Positions 9,543-19,448 of a DNA stretch of 64,000 nt are shown one piece after another (position 1 is the first letter of the stretch; each line of letters begins with the position of its first letter). Under the pieces are notes generated by a model. The model saw only the letters and a program-made list of their open reading frames with translations, had not been told where the DNA came from and ran no database searches. Both the position numbers and the translations under genes were made by a program. The DNA is from Jutongia hominis (GTDB taxonomy: Bacteria > Bacillota > Clostridia > Lachnospirales > Lachnospiraceae), in assembly GCF_014384965.1 (NCBI RefSeq), contig NZ_JACRSW010000030.1:62001-126000 (forward strand). The letters are read 5' to 3'.

Positions 9543-11024
9543 TCAGCTTAACAGCTCTTTTACCATATCAACCGTATATTCTACTTTCTTAGCCTGATTC
9601 GCTTCGATCTCATATAAAGCATGTGCCGCAAGATGCTCTGCCGCCTGCTCAAGATCACGGATACCGGTTGTATTATCATAACGCCTTACAATCGCATCCA
9701 AAGCTTCATCGGTAACAATACATTCTTCCGCCTTCATACTCATACGCTTTAACACTTTTGGAAGCGAGAATTTTGAGAAGATGATCTTCTTTTCTTCAAA
9801 TGTATAATCCGGAATATCAATCACGGCAAAGCGCGACATAAGCGGTGCACTGATGTTTTCTTTATCATTTGCGGTTGCGATCGGATATACACCAACCGTT
9901 GGAATACGACACTCAATATAGTTATCTGTAAACCCAAGATTATCTAACAGCGTAAGTAACACATCTGCCGGATTTCCGTTGCCTTTGCCGGATGATGCCT
10001 TATCTAACTCATTAATGATAAAGACAAGGTTTGAGGATTCTGCCATTGCAAATGCTTCCATAATAATACCGGCTTTCGCATTTGCATAAATACGCGAGCT
10101 TCCGGTAAGCTGCTCCGCATCATTGATCGAACTCATATCTAATGTAGTCCATGGAAGACGAAGAATTCGAGCAACAGCATATGCAATCTGTGATTTACCG
10201 GTTCCTGCCGGACCTACAAGCAGGATTCCGTATGCCGGAAGGGTATGTGTACGATTGATCTGGATGATCGTTTCAATGATACGCTGTTTTACCGGTTCCA
10301 TACCATATAATTCTTCATCTAAGATCCTGCGTGCTTCCTTGGGATCGATAGCCTCGAAGTAATTGCTTTTCCACTGGATATTCATCATCATGGATAATGC
10401 TCTTTGTGCATGTCTTCTCTCTTCTGCGGTTACTTCTGTAGAACGAGCCACAGCAAGGTTTCTTCTTGCCCAGAGACGCACATTATCAGGGAGCGTTCTA
10501 CCGGCACAATTCATAAAGTCTACGATACTTTGTAAGCTTGTAAGCTTCATGTTGTCGCCGTCTTCTTCGTCATCACTTTCTTCTATGTCTGCCGGGGCAT
10601 CACTTGCTAAAAGACGTTCGATCATAAACTGTAGGAATCCATCCTCTGCCGAAAGCTTTGTACCGCCTCCAAAGCCAACTTCTCTTACTTTATATACCAC
10701 ATATCCCTCTTCCCTATTTTCACCGGTAAGACGTACTTTTATATGACTTTCACCCAGCCACTTAAACAAGCCTACAAAACGGGCATCCATCTTTAATATG
10801 TTCGCACTAACTGTTCCATTCTGACCTGTATATTCAAAAGCTGTCTTTTTGATCGGATTTGTGATCAGACCGACCGGATGGTGGCAGCTTCCTTCTTCCA
10901 GACGCTCTAATACCATCAGTGGGTTGTCTGCTGTCGGGTGTTGTTCGTTTGAATAAAAAACGGTGTAAGTACATTCTGCCGGCTTCTTTTCATCCGGTGT
11001 ATGTGTAAAATCAAATACTGGCAT
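9543..11024 (-). CDS. Lon-like AAA+ ATPase without a protease domain
   Basis: 493 residues. The N-terminal 150 residues are unrecognised; residues 150-190 include an acidic linker (ESDDEEDGD). The AAA+ module follows, with a Lon-like lead-in (ELYGMEPVKQRIIE), Walker A GPAGTGKS, Walker B FIINELDK, sensor 1 around PIATANDKEN, and a C-terminal lid with GIRDLEQAAEHLA. Lon proteases carry a Ser-Lys peptidase domain after the lid; here the protein stops, so it can unfold or remodel but not cleave by itself. The client is unknown. The RBS AAGGAG precedes ATG. It lies 22 bp after the SpoU methyltransferase gene, probably in one operon. Confidence 0.8.
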   Translation of the reverse strand: MPVFDFTHTPDEKKPAECTYTVFYSNEQHPTADNPLMVLERLEEGSCHHPVGLITNPIKKTAFEYTGQNGTVSANILKMDARFVGLFKWLGESHIKVRLTGENREEGYVVYKVREVGFGGGTKLSAEDGFLQFMIERLLASDAPADIEESDDEEDGDNMKLTSLQSIVDFMNCAGRTLPDNVRLWARRNLAVARSTEVTAEERRHAQRALSMMMNIQWKSNYFEAIDPKEARRILDEELYGMEPVKQRIIETIIQINRTHTLPAYGILLVGPAGTGKSQIAYAVARILRLPWTTLDMSSINDAEQLTGSSRIYANAKAGIIMEAFAMAESSNLVFIINELDKASSGKGNGNPADVLLTLLDNLGFTDNYIECRIPTVGVYPIATANDKENISAPLMSRFAVIDIPDYTFEEKKIIFSKFSLPKVLKRMSMKAEECIVTDEALDAIVRRYDNTTGIRDLEQAAEHLAAHALYEIEANQAKKVEYTVDMVKELLS

Positions 11025-11046
11025 TCTTGTTCTCCTTATTTTACAT

Positions 11047-11886
11047 TTATTTCCTTTTGTTATTGCCTAGCTGCCAAAAAGCAACTGCACTCGCTGCTGC
11101 GACATTTAATGAGTCTACACCATGTGACATCGGAATGCAAACCGTATAGTCACAGGATGCAATAGTATGCATTGCTAATCCGTCTCCTTCTGTTCCAAGA
11201 ATGACTGCTAACTTCTCTTCTGCAAGCAGCCTTTCATCATCAATATTTACCGAATCTTCACTCAATGCCATTGCCGCTGTCTGAAAACCGAGCCGGTGCA
11301 AAAGATCAATTCCATTTTCTTTCCAGTTGATTTTCTTTTTATCAAAGAATGTCCATGGAATCTGAAAAACCGTTCCCATACTGACCCTGATCGCCCTGCG
11401 GTATAATGGATCGCTGCAATCCGGTGTCAGAAGTACCGCATCCATATTCAATGCTGCAGCTGACCGCATGATCGCACCGACATTCGTCGGATTAACTACA
11501 TCTTCTAACACAGCAATCCTGCATGCGTTCTGACATATCTCTTCTACAGACAAAAGATCGTTCCGATACATCGCGCAAAGCATCCCCCGTGTCATGGAAA
11601 AGCCTGTCATCTGCTTTAAAACTTCTAACGGTGCCGTATAAACCGGAATATCGCCGCAAAGTTCCATCATCTTCTTACCGACCGGTTCACCTGCCTGCGT
11701 ATCTTCCATCAAAAGTGATTCCGGCACATATCCGGCTGCTAATGCTCTTTCGATCACAATCGGACTTTCTGCAATGAACAGCCCTCTTTGATGCGCCGGT
11801 CTGTGCAAAAGCTGTGTCTCTTTACTTCTTGTATAAATATCCAATACCGGCGAGGAAAACCGCTCTATCTGTATTATCTGTGCCAT
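11047..11886 (-). CDS. SpoU/TrmH family RNA 2'-O-methyltransferase
   Basis: 279 residues from the chosen start. The C-terminal SPOUT domain shows all three signature motifs: NPTNVGAIMRSAA (motif 1), ILGTEGDGL (motif 2) and CIPMSHGVDSLNVAAA (motif 3), which form the trefoil-knot SAM site. The N-terminal part (about 1-100) resembles the substrate-binding domain of rRNA methylases that modify 23S rRNA ribose. The target base cannot be deduced. An ATG 12 bp further upstream (11898) is in frame, but the GGAG inside it is six bases from the ATG at 11886, so the latter is preferred. It begins 14 bp after the chemoreceptor stop codon. Confidence 0.88.
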   Translation of the reverse strand: MAQIIQIERFSSPVLDIYTRSKETQLLHRPAHQRGLFIAESPIVIERALAAGYVPESLLMEDTQAGEPVGKKMMELCGDIPVYTAPLEVLKQMTGFSMTRGMLCAMYRNDLLSVEEICQNACRIAVLEDVVNPTNVGAIMRSAAALNMDAVLLTPDCSDPLYRRAIRVSMGTVFQIPWTFFDKKKINWKENGIDLLHRLGFQTAAMALSEDSVNIDDERLLAEEKLAVILGTEGDGLAMHTIASCDYTVCIPMSHGVDSLNVAAASAVAFWQLGNNKRK

Positions 11887-11900
11887 TGCGTACTCCATTC

Positions 11901-13883
11901 TTAAATCTTAAACTGTTTGATCTGGTCAGCCAGATGATCAGCTGAAATTGCCAGTTTATCAGATTCTTCCTCTACCTGCTGGCTGTTCTTTGAAATATTT
12001 TCTGCCTGGTTTAACATAGATTCCGATGTTGCTAAGATCTCATCCGAGCTTGCTGCCTGTTCTTCCGAAATAGCAGCAACATTAGAAGCAACTTCATCTA
12101 CTTTGTTGATCTCATCTACTACATTGTTGATCAAATGACTTGTATCCTGAATATTCTTAAAGATCGTATCAAATGTATCAACTGCTGTCTGGATCAGCTG
12201 TGCACTTTCTGAAATATCGCCTGCGCTATTACCTGCCTGTCTGACTGCATCTTCAACCAGACGATTAATCTCTGCGATCAGATTAGTGATATTCGCTACA
12301 GATTCGGTACTGTTTTGAGCCAGCTTACCGATCTCCGACGCAACAACTGCAAAGCCCTTACCGGCCTCACCTGCCCTGGCAGCCTCGATAGATGCATTTA
12401 AAGATAACAGGTTGGTCTCATCTGCAATCTCACCGATCAGATTGATGATCTGGACGATCTCACCGGATGCGGTACCTACTTTATTAACTGCTGTCTCCAG
12501 ATTATGGATAGATACCTCGATATTTCCTAACGCCTCTCCGACACGTTCCATATCTTCACGGCCTTTTTCTGATACTTCAACCGTTTCTTTCATACGATTT
12601 TCTACTGTATCACTGTCACTCTTCGTATCTGCTACGACTCCGGCAAGCTGTGTTGCATTCTGGGCAATTTCATTAACAGAGATAGATAACTGATCTACCG
12701 TGCTGTTCATCTCACCCATAGACTGTGACTGAATGCCTGCGGCTTCATTCATCTCGCCCGAAACGTTCTTACTGGCATCTGCCTGTTCTTTTAATTTTCC
12801 TGAAACTTCTTCAATCTTTTTGATCATCTGTTTCATGGACTCAATGAACTGTTCGACGCTTCGTCCCATAACCGCAATCTCATCTTTTCCTTTTACTTTC
12901 ATCGAAACAGTAAAATCACCGCCTGCCATCGCTGTAATCACTTTGGTCATTTTCTTAACCGGACTGATAACAACATGTGTCATTCTTTCAATTAATACGC
13001 AAAGGATCAAAATACAGATCAGACTGATGATCAACATAATATTTCTCAAATTAGAAAGTTCTGAAAGTACAACACTCTTTGGTATGTAAGATACTAAGAT
13101 CCAGTCTGTACCATTGACTTCATCAAAGACTGTCATATTACCATCCAGTGTAGTAAAGTCATAATTTTTCTGAGAGATCTTCTTTGCAATCTTCCGATAC
13201 AATGCACTCTGTCCACTTTCGCCAAGTGTCTTAGAAATCAATGCACTATCGCGGTTTGCAAGGATCATTCCACTGTTTTTATCTACCAGAAGAGCCTCTG
13301 CTCCATCCATCTCAATAAAGGAATTAACGATAACGGCGATACGATCCAATGACATATCTGCTGAAATAACACGCACATCGTCAGAACCATCGTTCAAAAT
13401 ACCGGAAGCACTAATGACATTTTCACCATCGGCATTCTTATATGCTGTACCGACTGCCATGTTGACCCTGGTAAGTCCTTCCTTATACCACGTACTATCT
13501 GTCGCGTTGTTTTCTTCTTTCGTTGATTTGGAAGCTTTTAAAATCTTCCCATCGGAATCTGCAAGATAAAGACCATCCGGATAGTTTTCGCTATAGTTAT
13601 AATATCCGTCCAGAATTTTCTGAATCTGGTCATCATCTGCATGCATATCTTCTATTGTCTTTTTTGCCATTTGGAATGATGCAAGATTCTCATTGATCCA
13701 TGCTTCAATCTTAGATTCCTGGCTTCCTACTGATGTTTTTAACAAATTTGCTGCATTATCTTCAATAATACCTGCTGAGATTTGGTACGCAACTACTACT
13801 AACACAACAACAATTGCAATAACTACCGGAATGATCGTACCCAGCAATTTTGCTTTGATCGATATTGTTTTATCTTTTTTCAT
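11901..13883 (-). CDS. Methyl-accepting chemotaxis protein with dCache sensor
   Basis: 660 residues. One transmembrane helix at about 14-35, an extracellular double Cache region (about 40-280, with [18 protein letters not shown] and [15 protein letters not shown]), a second helix (about 285-310), HAMP, and a long methyl-accepting domain with tip [20 protein letters not shown]. It starts at the end of the 45-bp repeat array; the last copy overlaps its RBS (AGAGGGA). The upstream gene is an RbsB-like binding lipoprotein, probably co-transcribed because no terminator separates them. This suggests that the lipoprotein delivers the signal, which is inference. Confidence 0.95.
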   Translation of the reverse strand: MKKDKTISIKAKLLGTIIPVVIAIVVVLVVVAYQISAGIIEDNAANLLKTSVGSQESKIEAWINENLASFQMAKKTIEDMHADDDQIQKILDGYYNYSENYPDGLYLADSDGKILKASKSTKEENNATDSTWYKEGLTRVNMAVGTAYKNADGENVISASGILNDGSDDVRVISADMSLDRIAVIVNSFIEMDGAEALLVDKNSGMILANRDSALISKTLGESGQSALYRKIAKKISQKNYDFTTLDGNMTVFDEVNGTDWILVSYIPKSVVLSELSNLRNIMLIISLICILILCVLIERMTHVVISPVKKMTKVITAMAGGDFTVSMKVKGKDEIAVMGRSVEQFIESMKQMIKKIEEVSGKLKEQADASKNVSGEMNEAAGIQSQSMGEMNSTVDQLSISVNEIAQNATQLAGVVADTKSDSDTVENRMKETVEVSEKGREDMERVGEALGNIEVSIHNLETAVNKVGTASGEIVQIINLIGEIADETNLLSLNASIEAARAGEAGKGFAVVASEIGKLAQNSTESVANITNLIAEINRLVEDAVRQAGNSAGDISESAQLIQTAVDTFDTIFKNIQDTSHLINNVVDEINKVDEVASNVAAISEEQAASSDEILATSESMLNQAENISKNSQQVEEESDKLAISADHLADQIKQFKI

Positions 13884-13893
13884 AGTTTCCCTC

Positions 13894-14098
13894 TTTTCTT
13901 ATAATCTTTTACACTCAGGCTGTCTGCTTTTTGGTTTCTTTACTTATGATCATTTTCATTCGGACTGTCTGCTTTTCGGTTTCTTTACTTATGATCATTT
14001 TCATTCAGGCTGTCTGCTTTTCGGTTTCTTTACTTATGATCATTTTCATTCGGACTGTCTGTCTTTACGTCTCCCTTTACTCATAATCTTTTACATTT
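13894..14098. repeat. 45-bp tandem repeats, about 5 copies, spanning a gene end
   Basis: CTGTCTGC or CTGTCTGT recurs at 13920, 13965, 14010 and 14055, exactly 45 bp apart, with near-identical units around TTTACTTATGATCATTTTCA. A further diverged copy starts near 13894 and touches the RBS of the chemoreceptor gene. The rightmost copy is the 3' end of the binding-protein gene itself: 18 of 23 bases match across the stop codon at 14077-14079. Confidence 0.9.
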
Positions 14099-15051
14099 GA
14101 ACTGTCGACTTTTTCAAATGGAACCCAGACATATTTCTGATCTTTTGTCACACCTGAAAGTTTTGACATATCATTGCCTTTTGCCAGTGCAACCGCAGTC
14201 TGAATAACCATATCACCCTGTCCTGAAGCAGACTGATATACCGTAAATGCCATATCTCCGCTTTCAATCGCTGTGCAACCATCTGCCGTAGCATCGATCC
14301 CAAGAACCGTGATACCCTCGATTCCTTTTTCTTTGCATGCATCAATAACACCAAGTGCCATATCATCATTATTTCCGACTGCAACATCACATTTCTGACC
14401 GGTCTTGCTAAAGATTTCAAACAGATCTTTGGCTTTGGTCCGATCCCATTCTGCACGATCTTCAAAGACATAATTGATCTTCTTGTCAGAAGCATTCAAT
14501 GTATCTTTGAATGCACTAGTACGACTCTGTGCGGCCGACTGGCTTGCCGGTCCTTTCATAATCGCTACATTGATCTCCTGTGCCGATGCAAATTTATCTA
14601 ATATGTACTCTGCCTGATATTTACCGGCTACTTTTTCATCCGATCCGACATAAACATATTTTCCGGATTCTAAGCGTGATTCATCCGGGCAGTTATTAAA
14701 GAAAATGATCGGAATATCTCCTGCAAGACTTTCAATCTCCAGTGCAGCATCTGCATCTACTAATGCACATAAAATCACATCATATTTTTCTTTGACTGCA
14801 TCTTTTACCTGCTTAACCTGATTTTCAAGCGAACTTTCTGCCTGCTTGACATCAAGTTGTACGCCGTTTTCTTTGGCTGCTTTTTGTGCTGCTTCCACCA
14901 ATGTGTTACGGAATGTATCCGCCTGTGATAATGTCAGCATCACTTTAATTCCGCTTCCGTTTGATCTGTCGTTTCCCTTGCTTTGTCCACAACTGCTTAA
15001 CACTCCGGTTATCAGCACAAAGCATAAAAATAAGCTTATTAATCTTTTCAT
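14077..15051 (-). CDS. RbsB/MglB-like sugar-binding lipoprotein
   Basis: 324 residues from ATG at 15051, which has GGGGAGG upstream and gives a clean lipoprotein signal: basic head, hydrophobic core and lipobox LSSC at about residue 19. An upstream in-frame extension would bury the signal peptide and is rejected. The mature part is a type 1 periplasmic-binding fold (Peripla_BP_4), with [20 protein letters not shown] and [17 protein letters not shown] typical of ribose/galactose binders. No ABC permease or ATPase is adjacent; two chemoreceptor genes flank it. A good promoter lies at 15122-15150. Its 3' end is duplicated in the following repeat array. Confidence 0.9.
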   Translation of the reverse strand: MKRLISLFLCFVLITGVLSSCGQSKGNDRSNGSGIKVMLTLSQADTFRNTLVEAAQKAAKENGVQLDVKQAESSLENQVKQVKDAVKEKYDVILCALVDADAALEIESLAGDIPIIFFNNCPDESRLESGKYVYVGSDEKVAGKYQAEYILDKFASAQEINVAIMKGPASQSAAQSRTSAFKDTLNASDKKINYVFEDRAEWDRTKAKDLFEIFSKTGQKCDVAVGNNDDMALGVIDACKEKGIEGITVLGIDATADGCTAIESGDMAFTVYQSASGQGDMVIQTAVALAKGNDMSKLSGVTKDQKYVWVPFEKVDSSNVKDYE

Positions 15052-15121
15052 GATACTATCTGCCTCCCCTTGTAAACAAATGTGACTTTCTGTCGTTTTT
15101 TTCCTGATTTGAGATATTAAT

Positions 15122-15150
15122 ATTATATACTTTTCATGTTCTGCTTTCAA
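15122..15150 (-). promoter_or_regulatory. Sigma-70 promoter of the binding-protein gene
   Basis: Minus strand TTGAAA, 17 bases, TATAAT. A small hairpin (ACAGCC and GGCTGT) lies immediately upstream at 15150-15167. The start codon is about 70 bases downstream. Confidence 0.75.
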
Positions 15151-15196
15151 CAGCCGTAAAAGGCTGTATCTCGATCAAAAATGTATTTTCAGTAAT

Positions 15197-15246
15197 AAAA
15201 AACAGTCATTTAGTTTATCCTCTCAATAAACCAAATGACTGTTTTT
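15197..15246. terminator. Terminator after the sCache chemoreceptor gene
   Basis: Arms at 15202-15218 and 15226-15242 pair over 17 bp with one or two mismatches (core ACAGTCATTT). A and T tracts lie on both sides, so it could work in either direction; here it serves the minus-strand gene ending at 15277. Confidence 0.85.
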
Positions 15247-15276
15247 CTGACAATTGATATATCTTTTGTTTTGCCT

Positions 15277-16986
15277 TTATTCAATACGAAACGTACTGAC
15301 GCTGTTATTGATATCATGTGCAACTTCTTTGACACCATTTGATGCTTGCACCATATCCGTAACGGATTTTTTAACACTATGTGCTGATTCTAATGTAACT
15401 GCTGCATTTTCTTTACTTTCTTTTGTTGCTTGAGTCAGAAAAGCGATCAATTCTACAATAGAACCTTTTGCTTCTTCCAGATTACCGATTGCCTGTTCAA
15501 TCCTTAAAATGCCATCCATAGAATGATCAATCCCGCGTTCCACTTCTCCAAAGATTTCGCGCGTCTTAACGATATCATTGCTCTGTTTGTCAATAACCTC
15601 GCGTACATATGCCATTGTTTCAACGGATTTTGCAGAACTGCTGCCTAGGTTATTGACGATCGTGTTGATCTGTTCCGATGACTCACCGGACTGTTCGGCA
15701 AGTTTCTGGATCTGGGATGCAACAACGGCAAAGCCCTTTCCACTCTCTCCTGCTCTTGCCGCTTCTATGCTTGCATTCAGCGACAACAAGTTCGTCTCTT
15801 CTGCTATATTCATGATAACATCGACTGCTTTTCCAATCTGTTCGGCAGCTTCATTTGTCAGATCAGTATCCTGCTGAATTTGTTCTACTGCTTTCAAAAC
15901 TTCTGCATTAACCGCATCAAGGTTATCGAGTGTAGAAGATACTTCCGAACCTGCCTGAAGCATTTCTTTTGCAGAGATATTTAATGTCTTTGTCTCTGTG
16001 TTAGCTTTTTCAATCATATTATTGATCGTACTGATTCCGTCGGAGGCATCATCTGCTGATTTGGTCTGTTTATTCATTCCATCGGAGATCTGTTCAATCG
16101 CATTTTCCATCCGGTCTATCTCGTGCATATTGATCTCTAACATTTCATTGATATCGTTAGAAGACTGTCCTAACTGCTTCGTCTTTTGTGCAAGCACAGA
16201 AATAATATCTGTCAGACCGGTCTTTAACTGCTGCGTACTCTGGATCAGTTCTCCGATCTCATCCGAATCGTTCAGGTATTTCTTCTCTACATTTGTAGTA
16301 AGATCTCCTCCGGCAATATCTGTTAAAGTCTGAATACCGGATTTAATTCGTTTGATCATTCTTCCGGCAACATAAATCACGATCACAGTTGTTGCTACCA
16401 AAGCAAGAAACAGGATAATTCCAAACGATACGATCATACGATTGATCTTTTGACTGACTTTTGCTGTCGGTGTTCCGACAAAGACCATACCAACTACGTC
16501 TTTTGATTCATTCTGATTGACCGGAATGTAATAACCATAGTACATTTTTCCATCAACCGATACACCATTTGTAAAAAAAGATTTCTTATTCTGCAATACC
16601 TTCTTTTGTACCGTTTTTCCGGCTTCTGATCCCAAAATTCTGTCACCGTTTTTATCCTTCAATGATGTGACGATCCTTTTTGATCCATAGAAAAAGGTTA
16701 CTGCCATTCCTGTGTTGTTACTGATCTTATCAAGCAACGCTTCTGACTTCGAAACATTGTAACCACCTTTCCAGATATCCCCATTCTCATTTTGAAAATA
16801 GTCTCCGGTATTTTGATCGTAAGCTGCAAGTACCGCTTCTGCGGTGCTGCGTAATGAGTTCTCTGTCTCGTCTACGATCGTTGATGACAGCCATTCTAAT
16901 GTAACAGCAGCGATCACTGCCCCGATCACCAACATAGGCAGTATAGACAAAGTCATTAATTTTACACGTAACTTTATATTTTTCAT
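15277..16986 (-). CDS. Methyl-accepting chemotaxis protein with single Cache sensor
   Basis: 569 residues from ATG at 16986, chosen because GGGAGGGAAGG lies just upstream; an in-frame ATG eight codons earlier has no comparable site. A transmembrane helix (about 10-30) is followed by a short extracellular single-Cache domain (about 35-180; [17 protein letters not shown] and [11 protein letters not shown] are typical of sCache_3), a second helix (about 185-205), HAMP, and the signalling domain with tip [20 protein letters not shown]. The signalling region is shorter than in the other receptors here, suggesting a different length class. The BMP lipoprotein gene lies 120 bp upstream without an obvious terminator. 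Confidence 0.93.
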   Translation of the reverse strand: MKNIKLRVKLMTLSILPMLVIGAVIAAVTLEWLSSTIVDETENSLRSTAEAVLAAYDQNTGDYFQNENGDIWKGGYNVSKSEALLDKISNNTGMAVTFFYGSKRIVTSLKDKNGDRILGSEAGKTVQKKVLQNKKSFFTNGVSVDGKMYYGYYIPVNQNESKDVVGMVFVGTPTAKVSQKINRMIVSFGIILFLALVATTVIVIYVAGRMIKRIKSGIQTLTDIAGGDLTTNVEKKYLNDSDEIGELIQSTQQLKTGLTDIISVLAQKTKQLGQSSNDINEMLEINMHEIDRMENAIEQISDGMNKQTKSADDASDGISTINNMIEKANTETKTLNISAKEMLQAGSEVSSTLDNLDAVNAEVLKAVEQIQQDTDLTNEAAEQIGKAVDVIMNIAEETNLLSLNASIEAARAGESGKGFAVVASQIQKLAEQSGESSEQINTIVNNLGSSSAKSVETMAYVREVIDKQSNDIVKTREIFGEVERGIDHSMDGILRIEQAIGNLEEAKGSIVELIAFLTQATKESKENAAVTLESAHSVKKSVTDMVQASNGVKEVAHDINNSVSTFRIE

Positions 16987-17106
16987 ATGTCCTTCCCTCC
17001 CATAAAACACCTGACATTCTCAAGGTGTATGCAGATCTTTTCCTTTAGCTTAAATTTTTCATATGTCATTTCATGCCCAACATCATCATTCTCCATGCAT
17101 TCTTTA

Positions 17107-18306
17107 CTATTTAAGTACTTTTACATTATGATAATACCAGTTTATCTTTCCGGTGATCGTCGCGTCGTCTAAGACACTGCCATCCTTTCCGATCACTTTG
17201 CCTGTATTTGTCTTCATTTCATTTTCAAAGATCTTAACAGAGCCATCTAAAATAGCCTGTTTTGCTTCATCGATCTTGTCTTGTGCTGAATTATCATTAA
17301 AGGATGCCAGCCCGGATAGCCCGATCAACCCCTCTGACATACCGCCATAATAATTGCTTCCATCATATGTACCATCCATAATACTTTGTACATAAGATGT
17401 ATAATATGCACTCCATGTCCATAATACAGAGGTAAGGGTTGCTTTTGGTGTCTCCTTACTCATATCCGAGTTATAACCAATTCCCCATACTCCTTTTTTC
17501 TGTGCTTCCTCCTGAGGTGCTGTCGTATCACAATGCTGTGCAAGCACATCACAACCCTGACTCAGAAGTGCTTTTGCCGCGGCCTTTTCTTCTGCCGGAT
17601 CATACCAGCTATGTGTTACTTTTACATAAATCGTTGCATTTGTATTTACAGATTCCACACCCATTGCGAATGCATCAATTCCCCCTGTTACTTCTGCATT
17701 TGTATTATCCTGTGCGGCTACATAACCGATCTTATTGCTCTGCGTCTTGAGACCCGCGGCAATGCCGGACAGATATCTCGCCTGATAGATCCTGCCAAAA
17801 TAATTGGTAAAGTTTTTGCCGTTGCTCATATAACCTGAACCATGCGCAAAATAGATATCAGGGTATTTTTCTGCAAATTCCGATAACTCCTGCATCTCAC
17901 CAAAACTTGTTCCAAATATAATGTTGCATCCTGCATCAATGCATTCCTGAATTGCTTTGTTCTTTTCTTTCGTATTATCATCGGAAACATTTTCTTTACG
18001 AACAATCTGTTTTGATGTTAGTCCGAGATTGTTCGCCATTGTTTTGATCCCCTGCTCATGTGCGTATGTATATCCGGAAGTATCCGAAGCACTTCCTATG
18101 TACAAAACGCCGACTTTAATGTCTTTTGCCGCGATCACCTTTGTCCCCGCTTCGGTCTCTGTCTTATTAGTCTTTGTTGTCTCGGAACTGTTTTTACCAT
18201 TTACATTGTTTGTAACAAGATCCACAACCTTCGTTGAAGAACCACATCCAGTCAATGCAAATAGCATTACAAACACCATGCATAGTGCTGTCCACTTTTT
18301 CCTCAT
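17107..18306 (-). CDS. BMP-family substrate-binding lipoprotein
   Basis: 399 residues with a lipoprotein signal (lipobox LTGC at about residue 21) and a Ser/Thr/Lys-rich linker (about 24-58). The BMP domain has KVGVLYIGSASD, IIFGTSFGEMQ, a central GRIYQARYLSGIAAG segment and LAQHCDTTAPQ, closely paralleling the BMP protein at 1679-2872. Family members bind nucleosides or related ligands. It is not accompanied by transporter genes; the gene downstream is a chemoreceptor, again suggesting ligand presentation to a sensor (inference). RBS AAGGA, six bases, ATG. Confidence 0.9.
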   Translation of the reverse strand: MRKKWTALCMVFVMLFALTGCGSSTKVVDLVTNNVNGKNSSETTKTNKTETEAGTKVIAAKDIKVGVLYIGSASDTSGYTYAHEQGIKTMANNLGLTSKQIVRKENVSDDNTKEKNKAIQECIDAGCNIIFGTSFGEMQELSEFAEKYPDIYFAHGSGYMSNGKNFTNYFGRIYQARYLSGIAAGLKTQSNKIGYVAAQDNTNAEVTGGIDAFAMGVESVNTNATIYVKVTHSWYDPAEEKAAAKALLSQGCDVLAQHCDTTAPQEEAQKKGVWGIGYNSDMSKETPKATLTSVLWTWSAYYTSYVQSIMDGTYDGSNYYGGMSEGLIGLSGLASFNDNSAQDKIDEAKQAILDGSVKIFENEMKTNTGKVIGKDGSVLDDATITGKINWYYHNVKVLK

Positions 18307-18431
18307 TTGTCATCCTTCCCTTCTATCCGTTTCTCTGTACGAATTATTTTACGTGCTTAATATTATTTAGAATATTTTAACAAATACATAGTTTTATTTC
18401 AATATTTTTGATAAAAAGAGTTGAAAGTGTA

Positions 18432-18461
18432 TAAAAAAGTGCAAAGCCAGCGCTTTGCACT
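18432..18461 (-). terminator. Terminator after the DJ-1 gene, copy of a dispersed hairpin
   Basis: Arms AGTGCAAAGC (18438-18447) and GCTTTGCACT (18452-18461) with a 4-base loop, followed by six T residues on the minus strand. About 40 bp around it are repeated exactly near 54965-55005. Confidence 0.8.
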
Positions 18462-18507
18462 CCAAGAATTGCTATCACTATTTCCGATATTATTTTATTT
18501 TCTGATC

Positions 18508-19059
18508 TTATCCCTGATACACGATCGCATCTTTTACCTGCTTTGCTGTCTCGTCATCTTTCAATGCCGCAATGATCGCACCGGCAAATTCAATACAGGT
18601 TCCCATGCCGCGGCTGGTGATCACATTGCCATCGACAACATAAGGCTGCTGTAAATATTCTGCACAGTCTAACTTTCCTTCAAATGACGGATAGCTGGTT
18701 GCTTTCTTATCCTTTAAGATACCGAGTTCACTAAGTACAGTTGGTGCTGCACAAACAGCAGCCACAAGCTTACCTTCTTTTGCAAATGTTTTTAATGCTT
18801 CGCAAAGCGGTGCATATGCTTTGAGATTTGGTGTTCCCGGAATGCCGCCCGGAAGGATCAATGCCTGTGCCTGATCCAGATCGGCATCTCCAAACAACAC
18901 ATCTGCTTTGATCGTAATATTGTGCGAGCCGGTTACTTCCGGATCTTTTGTAACAGAAACCATGTCAATGTCAATCCCGGCACGACGAAGCATGTCTACT
19001 ACAGTCAACATTTCTACTTCTTCATATCCAGTGGCTAAAAAAATAAGAGCTTTTGCCAT
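18508..19059 (-). CDS. DJ-1/PfpI family protein
   Basis: 183 residues, a full-length single-domain member of the DJ-1/YajL class. The nucleophile elbow reads VAAVCAAP with the conserved cysteine at 103, a conserved Glu is near 15, and an ILPGG strand leads to the active site. Family members act in protein or nucleotide deglycation, redox chaperoning or repair of dicarbonyl damage; which applies here is unknown. RBS GAGGA precedes ATG. It is followed by its own terminator and is likely monocistronic. The flavodoxin upstream may point to an oxidative or redox role, which is inference. Confidence 0.92.
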   Translation of the reverse strand: MAKALIFLATGYEEVEMLTVVDMLRRAGIDIDMVSVTKDPEVTGSHNITIKADVLFGDADLDQAQALILPGGIPGTPNLKAYAPLCEALKTFAKEGKLVAAVCAAPTVLSELGILKDKKATSYPSFEGKLDCAEYLQQPYVVDGNVITSRGMGTCIEFAGAIIAALKDDETAKQVKDAIVYQG

Positions 19060-19293
19060 AATCTTCCTCTTTTCCGGTATCCAAAACAGAGCAAGTGATC
19101 TGTTTTGATACCTGTTTTATTCTTGACTTTCTGCTGATACCATGGATCACTCCATAGTTATCTTCTTTTAACACTTGCATCATATTGATTTTATTTTTGC
19201 ACATTTTAAAAGAAAAAACAACCACAAAGACAGCACCGGTACAGTGTAAACGTACTGCCTTTGTAAGAATTGCTAAAGCTGATTCCTGTCGAC

Positions 19294-19393
19294 ATTCCAC
19301 TCCTCTAAAAGCATAATTCCATTCCTATAAAAGCATGATTCCACTCCTATAAAAGCATGATTCCACTCCTATAAAAGCATGATTCCATTCCTC
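19294..19393. repeat. 22-bp tandem repeats, about 5 copies, each a mini-ORF unit
   Basis: Units start at 19294, 19316, 19338, 19360 and 19382, exactly 22 bp apart. Read on the minus strand, central copies contain AGGAG, seven bases, then ATG CTT TTA TAG, and the stop TAG overlaps the next AGGAG. The array lies just past the flavodoxin terminator. Confidence 0.9.
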
Positions 19394-19420
19394 AAAAAAA
19401 GGCAGCGCCCATGCACTGCC
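19394..19420 (-). terminator. Terminator after the flavodoxin gene
   Basis: Arms GGCAGCGC (19401-19408) and GCACTGCC (19413-19420) pair over 8 bp with one G-U, followed on the minus strand by seven T residues. Confidence 0.8.
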
Positions 19421-19448
19421 CTTTCAAGAAGATCATATAAAATTCTAT

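Larger units (their letters stand above)
19060..19448. other. 390-bp intergenic region
   Basis: No gene. It contains the flavodoxin terminator (19394-19420), the 22-bp repeat array (19294-19393), and another imperfect hairpin at about 19226-19265 whose arms end in ACAAAG and CTTTGT, followed on the minus strand by a T-rich stretch. AAGAATTGCTAAAGC at 19266-19280 echoes the dispersed hairpin at 54995-55018. Confidence 0.65.

Noticed and set aside
13693..14100. Plus-strand ORF with repeated 15-residue units
   Set aside because: The repetition is only the 45-bp DNA array read in an open frame (45 is a multiple of 3).
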